A stretch of 9,871 bases of DNA from positions 1 through 9,871 of the forward strand of contig JAGVUH010000542.1 in NCBI GenBank assembly GCA_019136395.1, in the 5' to 3' direction. The position numbers and the translations under genes are program-made. Positions 1-7,862 of the stretch are shown piece after piece; the first letter of the stretch is position 1, and each line of letters starts with the position of its first letter. The stretch comes from Gammaproteobacteria bacterium. GTDB lineage: Bacteria > Pseudomonadota > Gammaproteobacteria > Chromatiales > Chromatiaceae. The notes under the pieces were generated by a model. It worked only from the letters and a program-made list of their open reading frames with translations. It did no database searches and was not told the DNA's origin.

Positions 1-357
1 GAAGCGGACATCGAGGAAGATCTCGGTGGCGATGATCTTGCCGTTGCGGTCCAGGGCCCCGACCCGGGAGCGGCGGGACTCGCCCAGGATGCGCACGATG
101 GCGCGGGCTTCCCGGGCGGAGGGGGCCTGGGGGATGGCGGAGAGCTGGAACTGGTCCCGGAGTTGGTTAGCCACCAGGGAGCCGCCGCCCGCCTCCACGA
201 AGACCGGCAGGAGATTGGGCGGGATGTCCACGGCCCCACGCAGGTGAAACCCGCAGGCGCTGAGGAGGATCAGGCTCAGTGACAGCACTAGCAGCCGTGG
301 CAATGGCGGCAGCGTCGACGTCAACGGCAGCGGCAGGATCGACCCCAGCGTCCTCAT
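1..357 (-). CDS. lptE: LPS-assembly lipoprotein LptE, N-terminal part (runs off left edge)
   Basis: LptE is an outer-membrane lipoprotein that plugs the LptD barrel and helps insert lipopolysaccharide into the outer leaflet. The first 119 codons are visible. A hydrophobic signal segment (about residues 21-33) leads to a lipobox L-S-A-C with Cys35, followed directly by GFHLRG, the usual start of mature LptE. Later residues (IPPNLLPVFVEAGG, then a segment ending ATEIFLDVRF) also fit the family. The ATG at 357-355 overlaps the stop codon of frame-corrected leuS (ATGA), and no good ribosome binding site precedes it, so translation is probably coupled to leuS. The signal N-region is long, so a later start cannot be fully excluded. 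The leuS-lptE order is standard in Gammaproteobacteria and usually continues with holA, which would lie outside the window. The identification rests on the lipobox context and synteny. Confidence 0.9.
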   Translation of the reverse strand, partial: MRTLGSILPLPLTSTLPPLPRLLVLSLSLILLSACGFHLRGAVDIPPNLLPVFVEAGGGSLVANQLRDQFQLSAIPQAPSAREARAIVRILGESRRSRVGALDRNGKIIATEIFLDVRF

Positions 358-2896
358 GTCACCACCAGATTGACCAGCTTGCCAGGCACCAGGATCACCT
401 TGCGCACCTGGCCGTCCCCGATGAAGCGTTGCTGCCGATCGCCGCCTGCTCGATAGCGGACCTGGCGGCGTCCACCGACACCTGGATCTGGCCGCGGACC
501 TTGCCGTTGACCTGAACCACGTATTCGATGGTGTCCCGGTGCAGGGCGGCCTCGTCCACCTGAGGCCAGGGGGCCATGAGGATGTCCTCGCCATAGTCCA
601 GCTCCCGCCAGAGATGATGGGTGACATGGGGGGCGATAGGGGCCAGCAGGCGCAGGACGATGCCCAAGCCCTCTCGCCGGACCGCGACGCCCTCCCCGTC
701 CCGGTCCAGCTTGTGCAGGGCGTTGACCATGGTCATGCAGGCCGAGACCACGGTGTTGAACTGGTGGCGCTCGTAGTCGTAGAGGGCCTTGCGCAGGGCG
801 GCATGGATCTCGTAGCGCGCCGCGCCCGGCTCAAGGCTGGTGCTGGCCTCCCGACCCTCCTGCCGGTCATCCTGGGCCAGGGCCCAGATCCGTTTGAGGA
901 AGCGGGACGCCCCCTCGACCCCCTCGTCGTTCCACTCCAGGGACTGGTCCGGCGGCGAGGTGAACATGGTGTAGAGGCGCACCGTGTCGGCACCATAACG
1001 ATCGGTCAGGGTCTGGGGATCGACGCCGTTGTTCTTCGACTTGGACATCTTCTCGATGCCGCCGAAGGTCACCGGCAGTCCGTCGGCCTTGAGGCGGCCC
1101 CGCAGCAGGCGGCCGCGCTCGTCCCGCTCCACCTCGATATCCGCGGGGTTGAACCAGTGCTTGCGACCCTGATCGTCCTCCCGGTACCAGGTCTCGGCCA
1201 CCACCATGCCCTGGGTGAGGAGGTTGGTGAAGGGCTCGTCGCAGGCCACCAGCCCCTCGTCGCGCATCAGCTTGTGGAAGAAGCGGGCGTAGAGCAGGTG
1301 CAGCACGGCATGCTCGATGCCGCCGACATATTGGTCCACCGGCAGCCAGTAGCGGGCGCGCTCATCGAGCATGGCGGTGTCGCTATTCGGCGAGCAATAG
1401 CGGGCGAAGTACCAGGAAGACTCGAAGAAGGTATCGAAGGTGTCTGTCTCGCGGGTCTCGCCGTTGGGCAGGGCGGAGAAGGTCGGCATCTTCTTGAGGG
1501 GTGAGCCGGAGCCATCCACCACCACGTCCTCCGGCAGGCGCACCGGTAGTTCGCTCGCGGTCGCGGCCCGCACCTGGCCATCGGCGCCATGGATCACCGG
1601 CAGGGGACAGCCCCAGTAGCGCTGGCGGGAGACGCCCCAGTCGCGCAGCCGAAAATTGACCTGGCGCCCGCCCTTGCCCCGAACCTCCAGCCAGTCGGCG
1701 ATGGCGGTGAAAGCCTGGGCGAAATCAAGGCCATCGAAGGGGCCTGACTGGGCGAGGAGGCCCTTCTCCACGTAGGCGCCGCTCTCGATGCCGCAGGGGG
1801 AACCATCGGCGCTGAAGATGACCTGCCGCTTGGGGATGCCGTACTTCTCGGCGAACTCCCAGTCACGCTGATCGTGGGCTGGGACGGCCATGACGGCGCC
1901 GGTGCCATAGCCCATGAGGACGAAATTGGCGGCGAAAATGGGTACCGGCTCGCCGGTGATGGGATGGAGGGCGTTAATGCCGAGAGGGTGTCCCTTCTTT
2001 TCCATGGTCTCGATCTCGGCCTCGGAGACCCCGCCGTGCCGGCACTCCTCAATGAAGGCGGCCAGGGCGGGATCGGTGGCGGCGGCGCGATGCGCAAGGG
2101 GGTGCTCGGCGGCTACGGCCACGTAGGTCACGCCCATGACCGTGTCCGGGCGGGTGGTGTAGATGCCCAGCTTCTCGTCCGTGCCCTGGATGCCGAAGTC
2201 CATATGGACGCCCTCGGAGCGGCCGATCCAGTTGCGCTGCATGGCCCGCACCTGCTCCGGCCAGCCCTCCAGGCCCTCCAGGGCGTCCAGCAGTTCCTGG
2301 GCGTAGGCGGTGATGCGCACGAACCATTGCTCGATCTCGCGCTTTTCCACCGGGGCGCCGGAGCGCCAGCCCTTGCCGTCGATGACCTGCTCGTTGGCGA
2401 GCACGGTCTGATCCACCGGGTCCCAGTTGACCATGGACTTGGCGCGGTAGGCCAGGCCCTTCTCCATCAGGCGACCGAAGAGCCACTGCTCCCAGCGGTA
2501 GTAGTCCGGATCGCAGGTGGCGAGTTCCCGGTCCCAGTCGTAGCCGAAGCCCAGCCGCTTGAGCTGACCCTTCATGTAGGCGATGTTAGAGCGGGTCCAC
2601 TGGGAGGGCGGGATGCCGTGCTGGATGGCGGCGTTCTCCGCCGGCAGGCCGAAGGCGTCCCAGCCCATGGGCTGGAGGACGTTCTTGCCGCGCATGCGCT
2701 GATAGCGGGCGATGACATCGCCGATGGTGTAGTTGCGCACATGGCCCATGTGCAGCTTCCCCGAGGGATAGGGAAACATGGACAGGCAATAGAACTTCTC
2801 GCGGTTGGGATCTTCCACCGCCTTGAAGGACTGGGCCTCTTCCCAGTAAGCCTGGGCCGCCGCCTCGATGGCGCGCGGATCAAAATCGTTTGGCAT
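354..2896 (-). CDS. leuS: Leucyl-tRNA synthetase LeuS, with a -1 frameshift near the C-terminus
   Basis: This cytoplasmic class I aminoacyl-tRNA synthetase charges tRNA-Leu. Visible landmarks are HMGH (residues 49-52), the editing-domain TTRPDT (247-252), the editing Asp342 in [10 protein letters not shown], and KMSKS (616-620). All lie close to their E. coli positions. As read, the frame ends early at 395 with a non-family tail ([13 protein letters not shown]). The normal tail ([20 protein letters not shown]...) lies in another frame. Adding one base between 433 and 434 gives [12 protein letters not shown] and joins the two. The repaired protein is 847 residues, and its TGA (356-354) overlaps the lptE ATG. 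I chose the ATG at 2896 because [18 protein letters not shown] looks like a native N-terminus. An in-frame GTG at 2956 would add 20 Pro/Ser-rich residues. Identity is certain. Whether the frameshift is real or a sequencing error is open, but an essential gene argues for an error. Confidence 0.96.
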
Positions 2897-3248
2897 GAAG
2901 GGACTGCTGTGGCTGGAGGGTGATTGATGGTAAGCCGGTCGGGGCCGGGCGGGCACCTGGCATGGGGGTGATCAGGGCCGACAATGCGAATAAGGTAAGG
3001 GATAAGGGGCGGCATCAGCCTATGGCGAAGTATAGCGGTGGGAGGCGCGGCTAGGCCAATCAGGCACCGTCAAGCGCACCGTTAGTCGCAACCCCGACGA
3101 TGATGGAAGCTGTTCAGCCGCCCAACTCATATCATTGGCGGGCAGCTTCACCCCAACCATTCAACTCGAAAGAGCACGCATGAGATATGCTCCGTCTTTC
3201 GACATCAGGGGTGCGTCAAAATCCCTCATCAAAGTTAGTGAGATAACC
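2897..3248. other. Divergent intergenic region between leuS and the SYLF gene
   Basis: This 352-bp stretch separates divergent genes, so it should hold promoters for both. Besides the leuS promoter candidate, the right half contains an imperfect inverted repeat: AAGCTG (3107-3112) pairs with CAGCTT (3143-3148). Inside that, CCGCC-c-AA (3118-3125) pairs with TTGGCGG (3135-3141), around a loop of about 9 nt. Its role is unknown. The open frame of the SYLF gene extends upstream to 3135 and thus into this hairpin, but the extra residues look non-coding. I see no gene and no clear -35/-10 pair for the plus-strand gene. Confidence 0.5.
3029..3059 (-). promoter_or_regulatory. Possible sigma-70 promoter for leuS
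   Basis: On the minus strand a TATACT (3034-3029) is a good -10 hexamer. TTGGCC (3059-3054) could serve as the -35, but the spacer is 19 bp, longer than the ideal 17. Transcription would begin about 125 bases before the leuS ATG. A TTGACG at 3074-3069 is a better -35 but lies too far from this -10. The call is weak and rests on hexamer matching only. Confidence 0.3.
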
Positions 3249-3968
3249 GTGAAGCGAAAGAACATCTACCCGGCGCTGGCACTGTTGCTGGCCATTATGC
3301 CGGTCATTGGCTCCGCGCAACTCCTCCAGGGGATCAAGGAAGGCGCGGGCAAGGCCGTGCAGGCCGTCGGTACGGCCACCGGCAACGCCGTGGAGGCCGC
3401 CGGAACGGTGGCCGGCAAGGCCACTGACGCCGTCAAGGATACCGTCGACTCCTCCCAGCAAAGCCTGCGAGACGAGGCTACTCCCGAGGCGACCCGTGCC
3501 AAGCTGGATGCGATGGCCGCGGAGACCCTGATACACCTCTTCGCGGAGCAGCCGGGCAGTCGCGCCCTATTCGATCGCAGCGCCGGATACGCCGTCTTCG
3601 ACAAGCGGGAAGCGAGCTTCTATGTGGTTGCTGGCTATGGACGGGGGGTCGCGGTCGACCCCCGCACTGGCAACCGGGTCTACATGAAAATGGCCACCTC
3701 GGGCGCCGGCTTCAGCTTCGGCCTCGGTGGCTTTGCCTCCCAAATGGTGATGCTGTTCGAGGATGCCGCCAGCTTCCATGAGTTCGTCAGCCGAGGACTG
3801 GATGCGGCCGCCCAAGTCGGCACCATGATGGGGGAGGAGCGAGAAGAACTCGCCCTACGTTTCACGGACGGCAAGGCCATCTTTATCCTGACCGGCAAGG
3901 GCTGGAAGGTCTCGGCCAAACTCACCGGGTCCCGTTACTGGCCGGATGAGGCGCTCAACTCGCGCTGA
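3249..3968 (+). CDS. Secreted SYLF-domain (Ysc84-type) lipid-binding family protein
   Basis: From the GTG at 3249 the protein has 239 residues. It begins with a classic signal peptide: KRK, a hydrophobic core, then G-S-A with likely cleavage after Ala23. Next comes an Ala/Gly/Val-rich amphipathic stretch (about 25-65) with repeated AGKA..AVGTATGNAVEAAG-like units. The SYLF domain follows, from about residue 80 to 235. Family-like segments are SRALFDRSAGYAVFDK, the central MKMATSGAGFSFGLGGFA, and the closing TGSRYWPDEALN. SYLF proteins bind phosphoinositides in eukaryotes. Bacterial members are mostly exported and of unknown function, perhaps linked to the envelope or to lipid. Starts at 3180 (ATG) and 3135 (ATG) are also in frame, but they would put about 23-38 residues ahead of the signal peptide. 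A weak GTGAG ribosome site precedes the GTG. The gene stands alone, divergent from leuS. Family call is firm; role is not known. Confidence 0.85.
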   Translation: MKRKNIYPALALLLAIMPVIGSAQLLQGIKEGAGKAVQAVGTATGNAVEAAGTVAGKATDAVKDTVDSSQQSLRDEATPEATRAKLDAMAAETLIHLFAEQPGSRALFDRSAGYAVFDKREASFYVVAGYGRGVAVDPRTGNRVYMKMATSGAGFSFGLGGFASQMVMLFEDAASFHEFVSRGLDAAAQVGTMMGEEREELALRFTDGKAIFILTGKGWKVSAKLTGSRYWPDEALNSR

Positions 3969-3992
3969 GGTGGTTACCCGGACCTTCTGCCT

Positions 3993-4020
3993 ACACCTGA
4001 TCTCCAACACCTGATCTCCA
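3993..4020. repeat. Perfect 14-bp tandem duplication
   Basis: ACACCTGATCTCCA occurs twice head to tail (3993-4006 and 4007-4020), in the 81-bp gap between the SYLF stop and the sulfotransferase start. It looks like a recent slippage duplication. Whether it affects expression of the downstream gene cannot be told. Confidence 0.9.
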
Positions 4021-4049
4021 TCGCCGGCCATCGTCCCTGAACCGCGTCA

Positions 4050-4781
4050 ATGCGTTCCAGGATCTTCCTTATCAGCCATATGCGGGCCTACACCAGCCTG
4101 CTGGGCCATCTTCTCGGGTCCCATCCGGAAATCGACGGCTACTATGAAATGCACCGTGGTTACCGCACCCCAGAGGACCTGGCCCTGCAGGAGGCCGCCT
4201 ATCAGCGGGAAGAGGGCCTGAAACCCGGTGGTCGTTACCTCTTCGACAAGCTCCTGCACAATGACTACCCCTTGCTTCTGGACCGGATTGGCCAGGAGGA
4301 GGCCATGGTGCTAATTGCCCTGCGTGAGCCGGACAGTTCCCTCCCCAGCATCGTCCACCTCTTTCGCGGCCGATCGCCCGTGGACCCCTATGGCGAGCCG
4401 GAAGGGGCCTGCGGTTATTACGTCGAGCGACTGGCGTGGCTGGAAGCCTTCGCCACGGCCTGGCCGGGGCGCTACCACTATTTCGATGCCGAATGCCTGA
4501 TGGAACGACCCCAGTCCCTGCTGGCCACCCTCACCCGCTGGCTGGAACTGGGCTCACCGCTCCGGGGGGAATATCGGCGCTTTTCCCGCACGGGCCTGGC
4601 CCGGGCGGGCGATTCCTCCCCCGCCATCACCAGCGGCGCCATTCTCCCGCGGGAATGGCGTTACGAGGATATCGCCCTATCCCCGGCACTCCAGACCCAG
4701 GCCCGGGAGGCCTACCGAGCTTGTCGCCAGACCCTGATGGCCCAGGCCCGGGCAGTGGAACTTAAGGAATTGGCAAACTGA
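4050..4781 (+). CDS. Sulfotransferase-like P-loop protein (PAPS-dependent type)
   Basis: This 243-residue protein resembles small bacterial members of the sulfotransferase superfamily, which move sulfate from PAPS to a hydroxyl or amine. The N-terminal strand-loop-helix FLISHMRAYTSLLGHLL (6-22) fits the 5'-phosphosulfate loop, followed by GSHPEIDGYYEMH. Arg92 and Ser100 in LREPDSSLPS have the 8-residue spacing of the 3'-phosphate-binding motif. The usual loop glycine is replaced (RAYTS instead of RSGTS), so catalysis is not assured. The short C-terminal part after 170 is family-variable. There is no signal peptide or membrane segment, so it should be cytoplasmic. No clear ribosome site precedes the ATG. 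It converges with the glycosyltransferase at 4930-6736, and together they could decorate a surface glycan, but this is inference. The substrate is unknown. Confidence 0.75.
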   Translation: MRSRIFLISHMRAYTSLLGHLLGSHPEIDGYYEMHRGYRTPEDLALQEAAYQREEGLKPGGRYLFDKLLHNDYPLLLDRIGQEEAMVLIALREPDSSLPSIVHLFRGRSPVDPYGEPEGACGYYVERLAWLEAFATAWPGRYHYFDAECLMERPQSLLATLTRWLELGSPLRGEYRRFSRTGLARAGDSSPAITSGAILPREWRYEDIALSPALQTQAREAYRACRQTLMAQARAVELKELAN

Positions 4782-4929
4782 GATCTTGCGCCCAGTCGTA
4801 TTCGGAGCGCCGCAGTCAGTCATTCCGCAGCCAGTCATTCCTGCCAACCCGGTGAGGCCTGGGTGGTGTCTGGCGGGGTTGGGAGCGCGAAAGCCGACAA
4901 GGCGGTTTGACGGTCGTGTCCGCCCTCGC
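4782..4929. other. Convergent intergenic segment with short repeats
   Basis: This 148-bp gap separates two convergent genes. It holds CAGTCATTCC twice (4817-4826 and 4832-4841, 15-bp period) and a 7-bp inverted repeat, CCAACCC (4844-4850) with GGGTTGG (4876-4882), around a 25-nt loop. The second stem arm is not followed by a T tract on either strand, so it is a poor terminator. AACCCGGTGAGG (4846-4857) recurs on the other strand at 8667-8678. Confidence 0.5.
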
Positions 4930-5706
4930 TCAGCCCCCCCATCCACCCATCCCGCCGTCATCCGTCCATAACCGGTCCCAGGCGGCCCGTTCCTGGCGGT
5001 AACGGCCGAGGGCGGCGATGATCTGGCCCCGACGCCAGGCCCGATGCGAGGGATCGCGGATGCGTTGCCAGGCGACGGATGCCTCGCCGAAATTTCGTTC
5101 GATATTGCCGACGAAGGCCAACAGGTCTGCCATGGCCGGGCGCGATGACCACCAAGGCGGGGCTGAGGCGAGCCAGGTTTCCAGCTCACGTCGTTGCTCA
5201 TCTATAGAAGCCTGATTGCTTCCGTAGAGGGCCAGCAGCCGCGACTCGGTTCGCTCCACCACCTCGCCGAGGGCCGCGGCATCGGTCAGTTCCTCCAGGG
5301 TACGCGCCTTTAGCCAGTCGACGACGCTGAAGAGCATCAGGTCGCCGAAGAACTGGCGTTCGAACTCGTCACTGATATCCACGGCTGACCGGCCCCTTCC
5401 CTCCACGCCGGGCCGGAAGTCGTTCGCGGCACCACGGGGGGTGGTGCGCTGATGGAGCATGGGCAGGTTGACGGAGGCAAACCGGGGGCCGATCTCCGCC
5501 TGAATGAGACGACCCGCCGTGGGACCCGACATGCGTAGCCGAAGCTGGCCGAAGGGGATGATGTACCTCAGCCCGGCGCGGTTGACGATGTAGTTGCCCG
5601 GGTAGAGGGTCCGGGCGGGTTCCACGGCCATGAAGGAACCGCCGTAGCGGAACAGGCTCCGGCGGGTCAGGTGCTCACCGTGCGAGACAGTCGGCGTTGG
5701 TATGAA
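4930..5706 (-). CDS. C-terminal part of the frameshifted glycosyltransferase-like protein
   Basis: These 258 codons continue the protein that starts at 6736, after a +1 shift at 5707-5710. The frame is open further upstream to 5817, but those residues are only the shifted reading of the first half. The region begins FIPTPTVSHGEHLTRR and passes through FMAVEPARTLYPGNYIVN, IIPFGQLRLRMSGPTAGRLI and NLPMLHQRTTPRG. It then enters a helical, Arg/Glu/Trp-rich tail that ends in DDGGMGGWGG. The early part looks like a continuation of a catalytic domain. The later part resembles no family I recognise and could be a helical accessory or interaction domain. There is no plausible ribosome site at the break, so this half is probably not made alone. 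If one base is removed, the joined protein is 601 residues. Confidence 0.6.
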   Translation of the reverse strand, partial: FIPTPTVSHGEHLTRRSLFRYGGSFMAVEPARTLYPGNYIVNRAGLRYIIPFGQLRLRMSGPTAGRLIQAEIGPRFASVNLPMLHQRTTPRGAANDFRPGVEGRGRSAVDISDEFERQFFGDLMLFSVVDWLKARTLEELTDAAALGEVVERTESRLLALYGSNQASIDEQRRELETWLASAPPWWSSRPAMADLLAFVGNIERNFGEASVAWQRIRDPSHRAWRRGQIIAALGRYRQERAAWDRLWTDDGGMGGWGG

Positions 5707-6736
5707 CCCCGGGCAACGGACAGGAGTAGGCGCAAGGATCGCGCCTGGTCTCGTAGCCGAAGAGGGCTGCCAGGTCGTGATAGGCCGCTTCCCCCGCCAG
5801 GACGCCCCCGGCCCCATGGAATTCGCAGGCGGCGGCGGGGTCCCTGGCCGCCATCTCCCGCAGGAAGGCCGCCAGGTCGCCCATCAGGTTGACACCCATG
5901 ACGGCGGGCGAAACCGGGGGATCACCCACCAGCTTCCCCGTCAGCACGTCCACCCGGCCGGTCTGGAAGATCCGGTTGATATAATGGAAGTAGTTTAGCG
6001 CCGGGACGATTGTTTCCCCGGCCGTGGCGGCACGGTTGACCAGGAAACGCTGATCGCTGTCCATCAGGAAGAAGAGCGTCTCCTCTCCTGGCCGGGCCAA
6101 CTCCACCATTTTCAGGTAGCTGAGATTGCGCGTGGCGGCCTGCCCCTTGTGATGGAAGGCCGCGGCGGGCTGATCCGTCAGCAGACCGGCCAATTCGCGG
6201 CGCTGGGCCGCCGGGATCGCCATCAAGCTTTCGTACTGGGCCTCGAGCCCGAAATGATGCGCATCGAGCCCCCGCCGGCGGAAGTCCGCCACCAGCGTCC
6301 GATGCCGTTCGCGATTGGCCGGGTCCCGGCTGTCCTCCGCCACGACGACGCTGACCCGCTTGAATAAACCCTTCGGCCCCCTGCCGCCATACCCGTAAGC
6401 CAGGCAGAGCTGGAGGATGCTCTCTAGACAGAGCTGGAGATGATCGGGTCGATCCGCGATGGGGATGGCGATGATGAAACGGGCCTGGACCACCCCGCCA
6501 TGGGCGTCGATCAGGGCCTGCTGCTCGCGGAACAGGGCCTGGTAGGTCGCCAGCCAGCGGGAAAAGTCCCCGTCACTGGCCGCCCACATCAGGGGCTCGA
6601 TGCGGGGAAAAAGGTCGTGGTAACGATCGATCAGGGCCCCAACTTCGAGGTGCCCAAGGTCCGCGGCGCCCCCCTCCAGGAGTTCGGGATTTTCCGCGGC
6701 CACTCGAAGCAGTTTGGGAATGGGATGGGATGCCAT
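5675..6736 (-). CDS. GT-A type glycosyltransferase-like protein, N-terminal part (frameshifted)
   Basis: This frame gives 353 residues. Residues 1-80 are helical with no recognised domain. The GT-A-like nucleotide-sugar fold seems to start near 86 (RFIIAIPIADRPDHL), followed by a strand with an acidic site, VVVAEDSRDP (130-139). A DxD-type metal/nucleotide motif lies at 226-228 in LFFLMDSDQRF, with ATRNLSYLKMVELA ahead of it. These match the general plan of GT2-like inverting glycosyltransferases, but sugar and acceptor are unknown. No membrane segment or signal peptide is visible. After LPG (341-343) the frame reads VHTNADCLAR and stops, while the neighbouring frame carries a long conserved-looking continuation. 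So one extra G in the GGGG at 5710-5707 probably splits a 601-residue gene. The start at 6736 has only a weak purine-rich ribosome site. It lies 268 bp after the ThDP gene on the same strand. Confidence 0.68.
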   Translation of the reverse strand: MASHPIPKLLRVAAENPELLEGGAADLGHLEVGALIDRYHDLFPRIEPLMWAASDGDFSRWLATYQALFREQQALIDAHGGVVQARFIIAIPIADRPDHLQLCLESILQLCLAYGYGGRGPKGLFKRVSVVVAEDSRDPANRERHRTLVADFRRRGLDAHHFGLEAQYESLMAIPAAQRRELAGLLTDQPAAAFHHKGQAATRNLSYLKMVELARPGEETLFFLMDSDQRFLVNRAATAGETIVPALNYFHYINRIFQTGRVDVLTGKLVGDPPVSPAVMGVNLMGDLAAFLREMAARDPAAACEFHGAGGVLAGEAAYHDLAALFGYETRRDPCAYSCPLPGVHTNADCLAR

Positions 6737-7004
6737 GGCTGCCGCCTATCTTTCAGGGCTGGTCTCGCCACACCCCAGATGATGAATCATATTGGAGGCG
6801 TCTTCCTGCCGCGGGAACCCTTCTGCCACCGAGGGTCTTCAACCACCTCGGGGGCGCTTAGCCCCTCTTTCCCGCCGGCGGCGCGGACTTGTTACCCATT
6901 TACTTCGACTACCACGGGCGCCCTTTGCCCTTCCCCCTGCGGGGGAGAGGTTGGGGAGAGAGGGAGACCTGGGTGATGTGGTCAAGTTTTTGGTTGGAGA
7001 ATTC
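6737..7004. other. Intergenic segment with a short GC hairpin
   Basis: This 268-bp gap lies between the ThDP gene and the glycosyltransferase gene, both on the minus strand. TCCCCC-tgc-GGGGGA (6932-6946) forms a tight 6-bp hairpin inside a pyrimidine/purine-skewed stretch (to about 6970). Without a T tract on the minus strand it is not a convincing terminator. Such C/G-rich hairpin stretches are common dispersed elements in GC-rich proteobacteria. A TATGAT on the minus strand near 6790 could be a -10 for the glycosyltransferase gene, but I see no matching -35. Confidence 0.45.
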
Positions 7005-7862
7005 CTAACGGTGAGTTACGTAGTTGGGATAGGCATCCCGGTCGAGGATGAACTCGATGAGGTTGATCCCGGACCTCAGGTCCAAGCGCTGAAACAGGGC
7101 CTCGCCATCCGCTTCGTCCGCGATCCGAAAATGCCGGATACCAAAGGAGGCAGCCAGCAGGGCGAAGTCAGGGTTGACGAAGTCGCAATCCAGAAAACGC
7201 CCCTCAAACTGCTGGTACTGATTCTTGCGGATCAGGCCCAGGGTCTGGTTGTTGAACAGCAGGATATTGAGGGGAATCTGGTAGTTGACCGCCGTCATGA
7301 TCTCCATGCAGCACATCTGGAAACCGCCATCCCCCAAAATGGCGAAGACCGGCTTGCCGGTCTTGAGCCTGGCGCCGATGGCCGCCGGAATTGCATGGCC
7401 GAGGGAGGAGGCCCCGGTATTGGGGACGTAGAGGTCCTGGGGCCGGGTCCTGAACCAGTTCTGCGCGAAGAGGATGTTGTCGTCGATCAGGACCACGCCC
7501 TCGCCGAACTGCGCTTCCAGCAGCCCGAAAAAGGCCTTGACCCGATCGAAACGGGCGTCGAAGACCCGCTCGCCCCGTTCCTCCGCCTCCCCGTCGCGGC
7601 GCGCCTTGAAGGCGGCCAGGTCCGGCGCCTCCTTGGGCGGCAGCGACTGACAGGCGGCCTCCAGGGCGGGCAGAAAGCGCCCCAGATCGGCCTGGATGGC
7701 CAGGTCCGCCCGATAAACCTTTTCCAATTGGGAGGAGTTGCGGTCCACCTGGATGAGGGTCTTGCCCTCCAGCAGGCCCTTATGCCACAGGTAGCTGGTG
7801 CGCTCGTTGTAGCCGGCCCCCAGCATCAGGACCAGATCCGCCTCCCGCTCCAGGTAATCTTC
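7005..7862 (-). pseudogene. ThDP enzyme (acetolactate synthase-like), C-terminal fragment
   Basis: This is the second half of the broken ThDP enzyme. It begins at the break with EDYLEREADLVLMLGAGYNE, the last part of the central domain (NAD-like fold, no cofactor role in most members). It ends with the ThDP-pyrophosphate domain. The cofactor motif is clear: GDG (7334-7326), then 24 residues, then NN (7253-7248), inside ILGDGGFQ...LLFNNQTLG. It also has the substrate-channel segment NTGASSLGHAIPAAIGA. An in-frame ATG at 7826 overlaps the upstream stop (TGATG), so coupled translation of this half is possible in principle. But that Met is simply part of the domain's LVLMLGAG strand, so the overlap is probably coincidence. 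Members include acetolactate synthase, sulfoacetaldehyde acetyltransferase and several decarboxylases, and I cannot choose between them. Confidence 0.72.

Noticed and set aside
539..1504. Long plus-strand open frame opposite leuS (321 codons)
   Set aside because: It lies fully antisense to conserved leuS sequence and has the His/Gly/Val-rich make-up of a mirrored GC-rich gene, with no recognisable domain.
1874..2923. Plus-strand open frame opposite the leuS N-terminal half (349 codons)
   Set aside because: It is antisense to the LeuS catalytic and editing domains. Its composition reflects the opposite strand's codon use.
3081..3180. Possible integron attC-like site
   Set aside because: The region has an inverted repeat, but the core sites do not fit the attC consensus and no integrase or cassette array is seen.
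4876..4930. Possible bidirectional terminator between the convergent genes
   Set aside because: The 7-bp stem has a 25-nt loop and no T tract follows on either strand.
4677..5201. Minus-strand open frame of 174 codons spanning the convergent gap
   Set aside because: It overlaps the ends of two better-supported genes, is Pro/Gly/Arg-rich, and has no motif or ribosome site.
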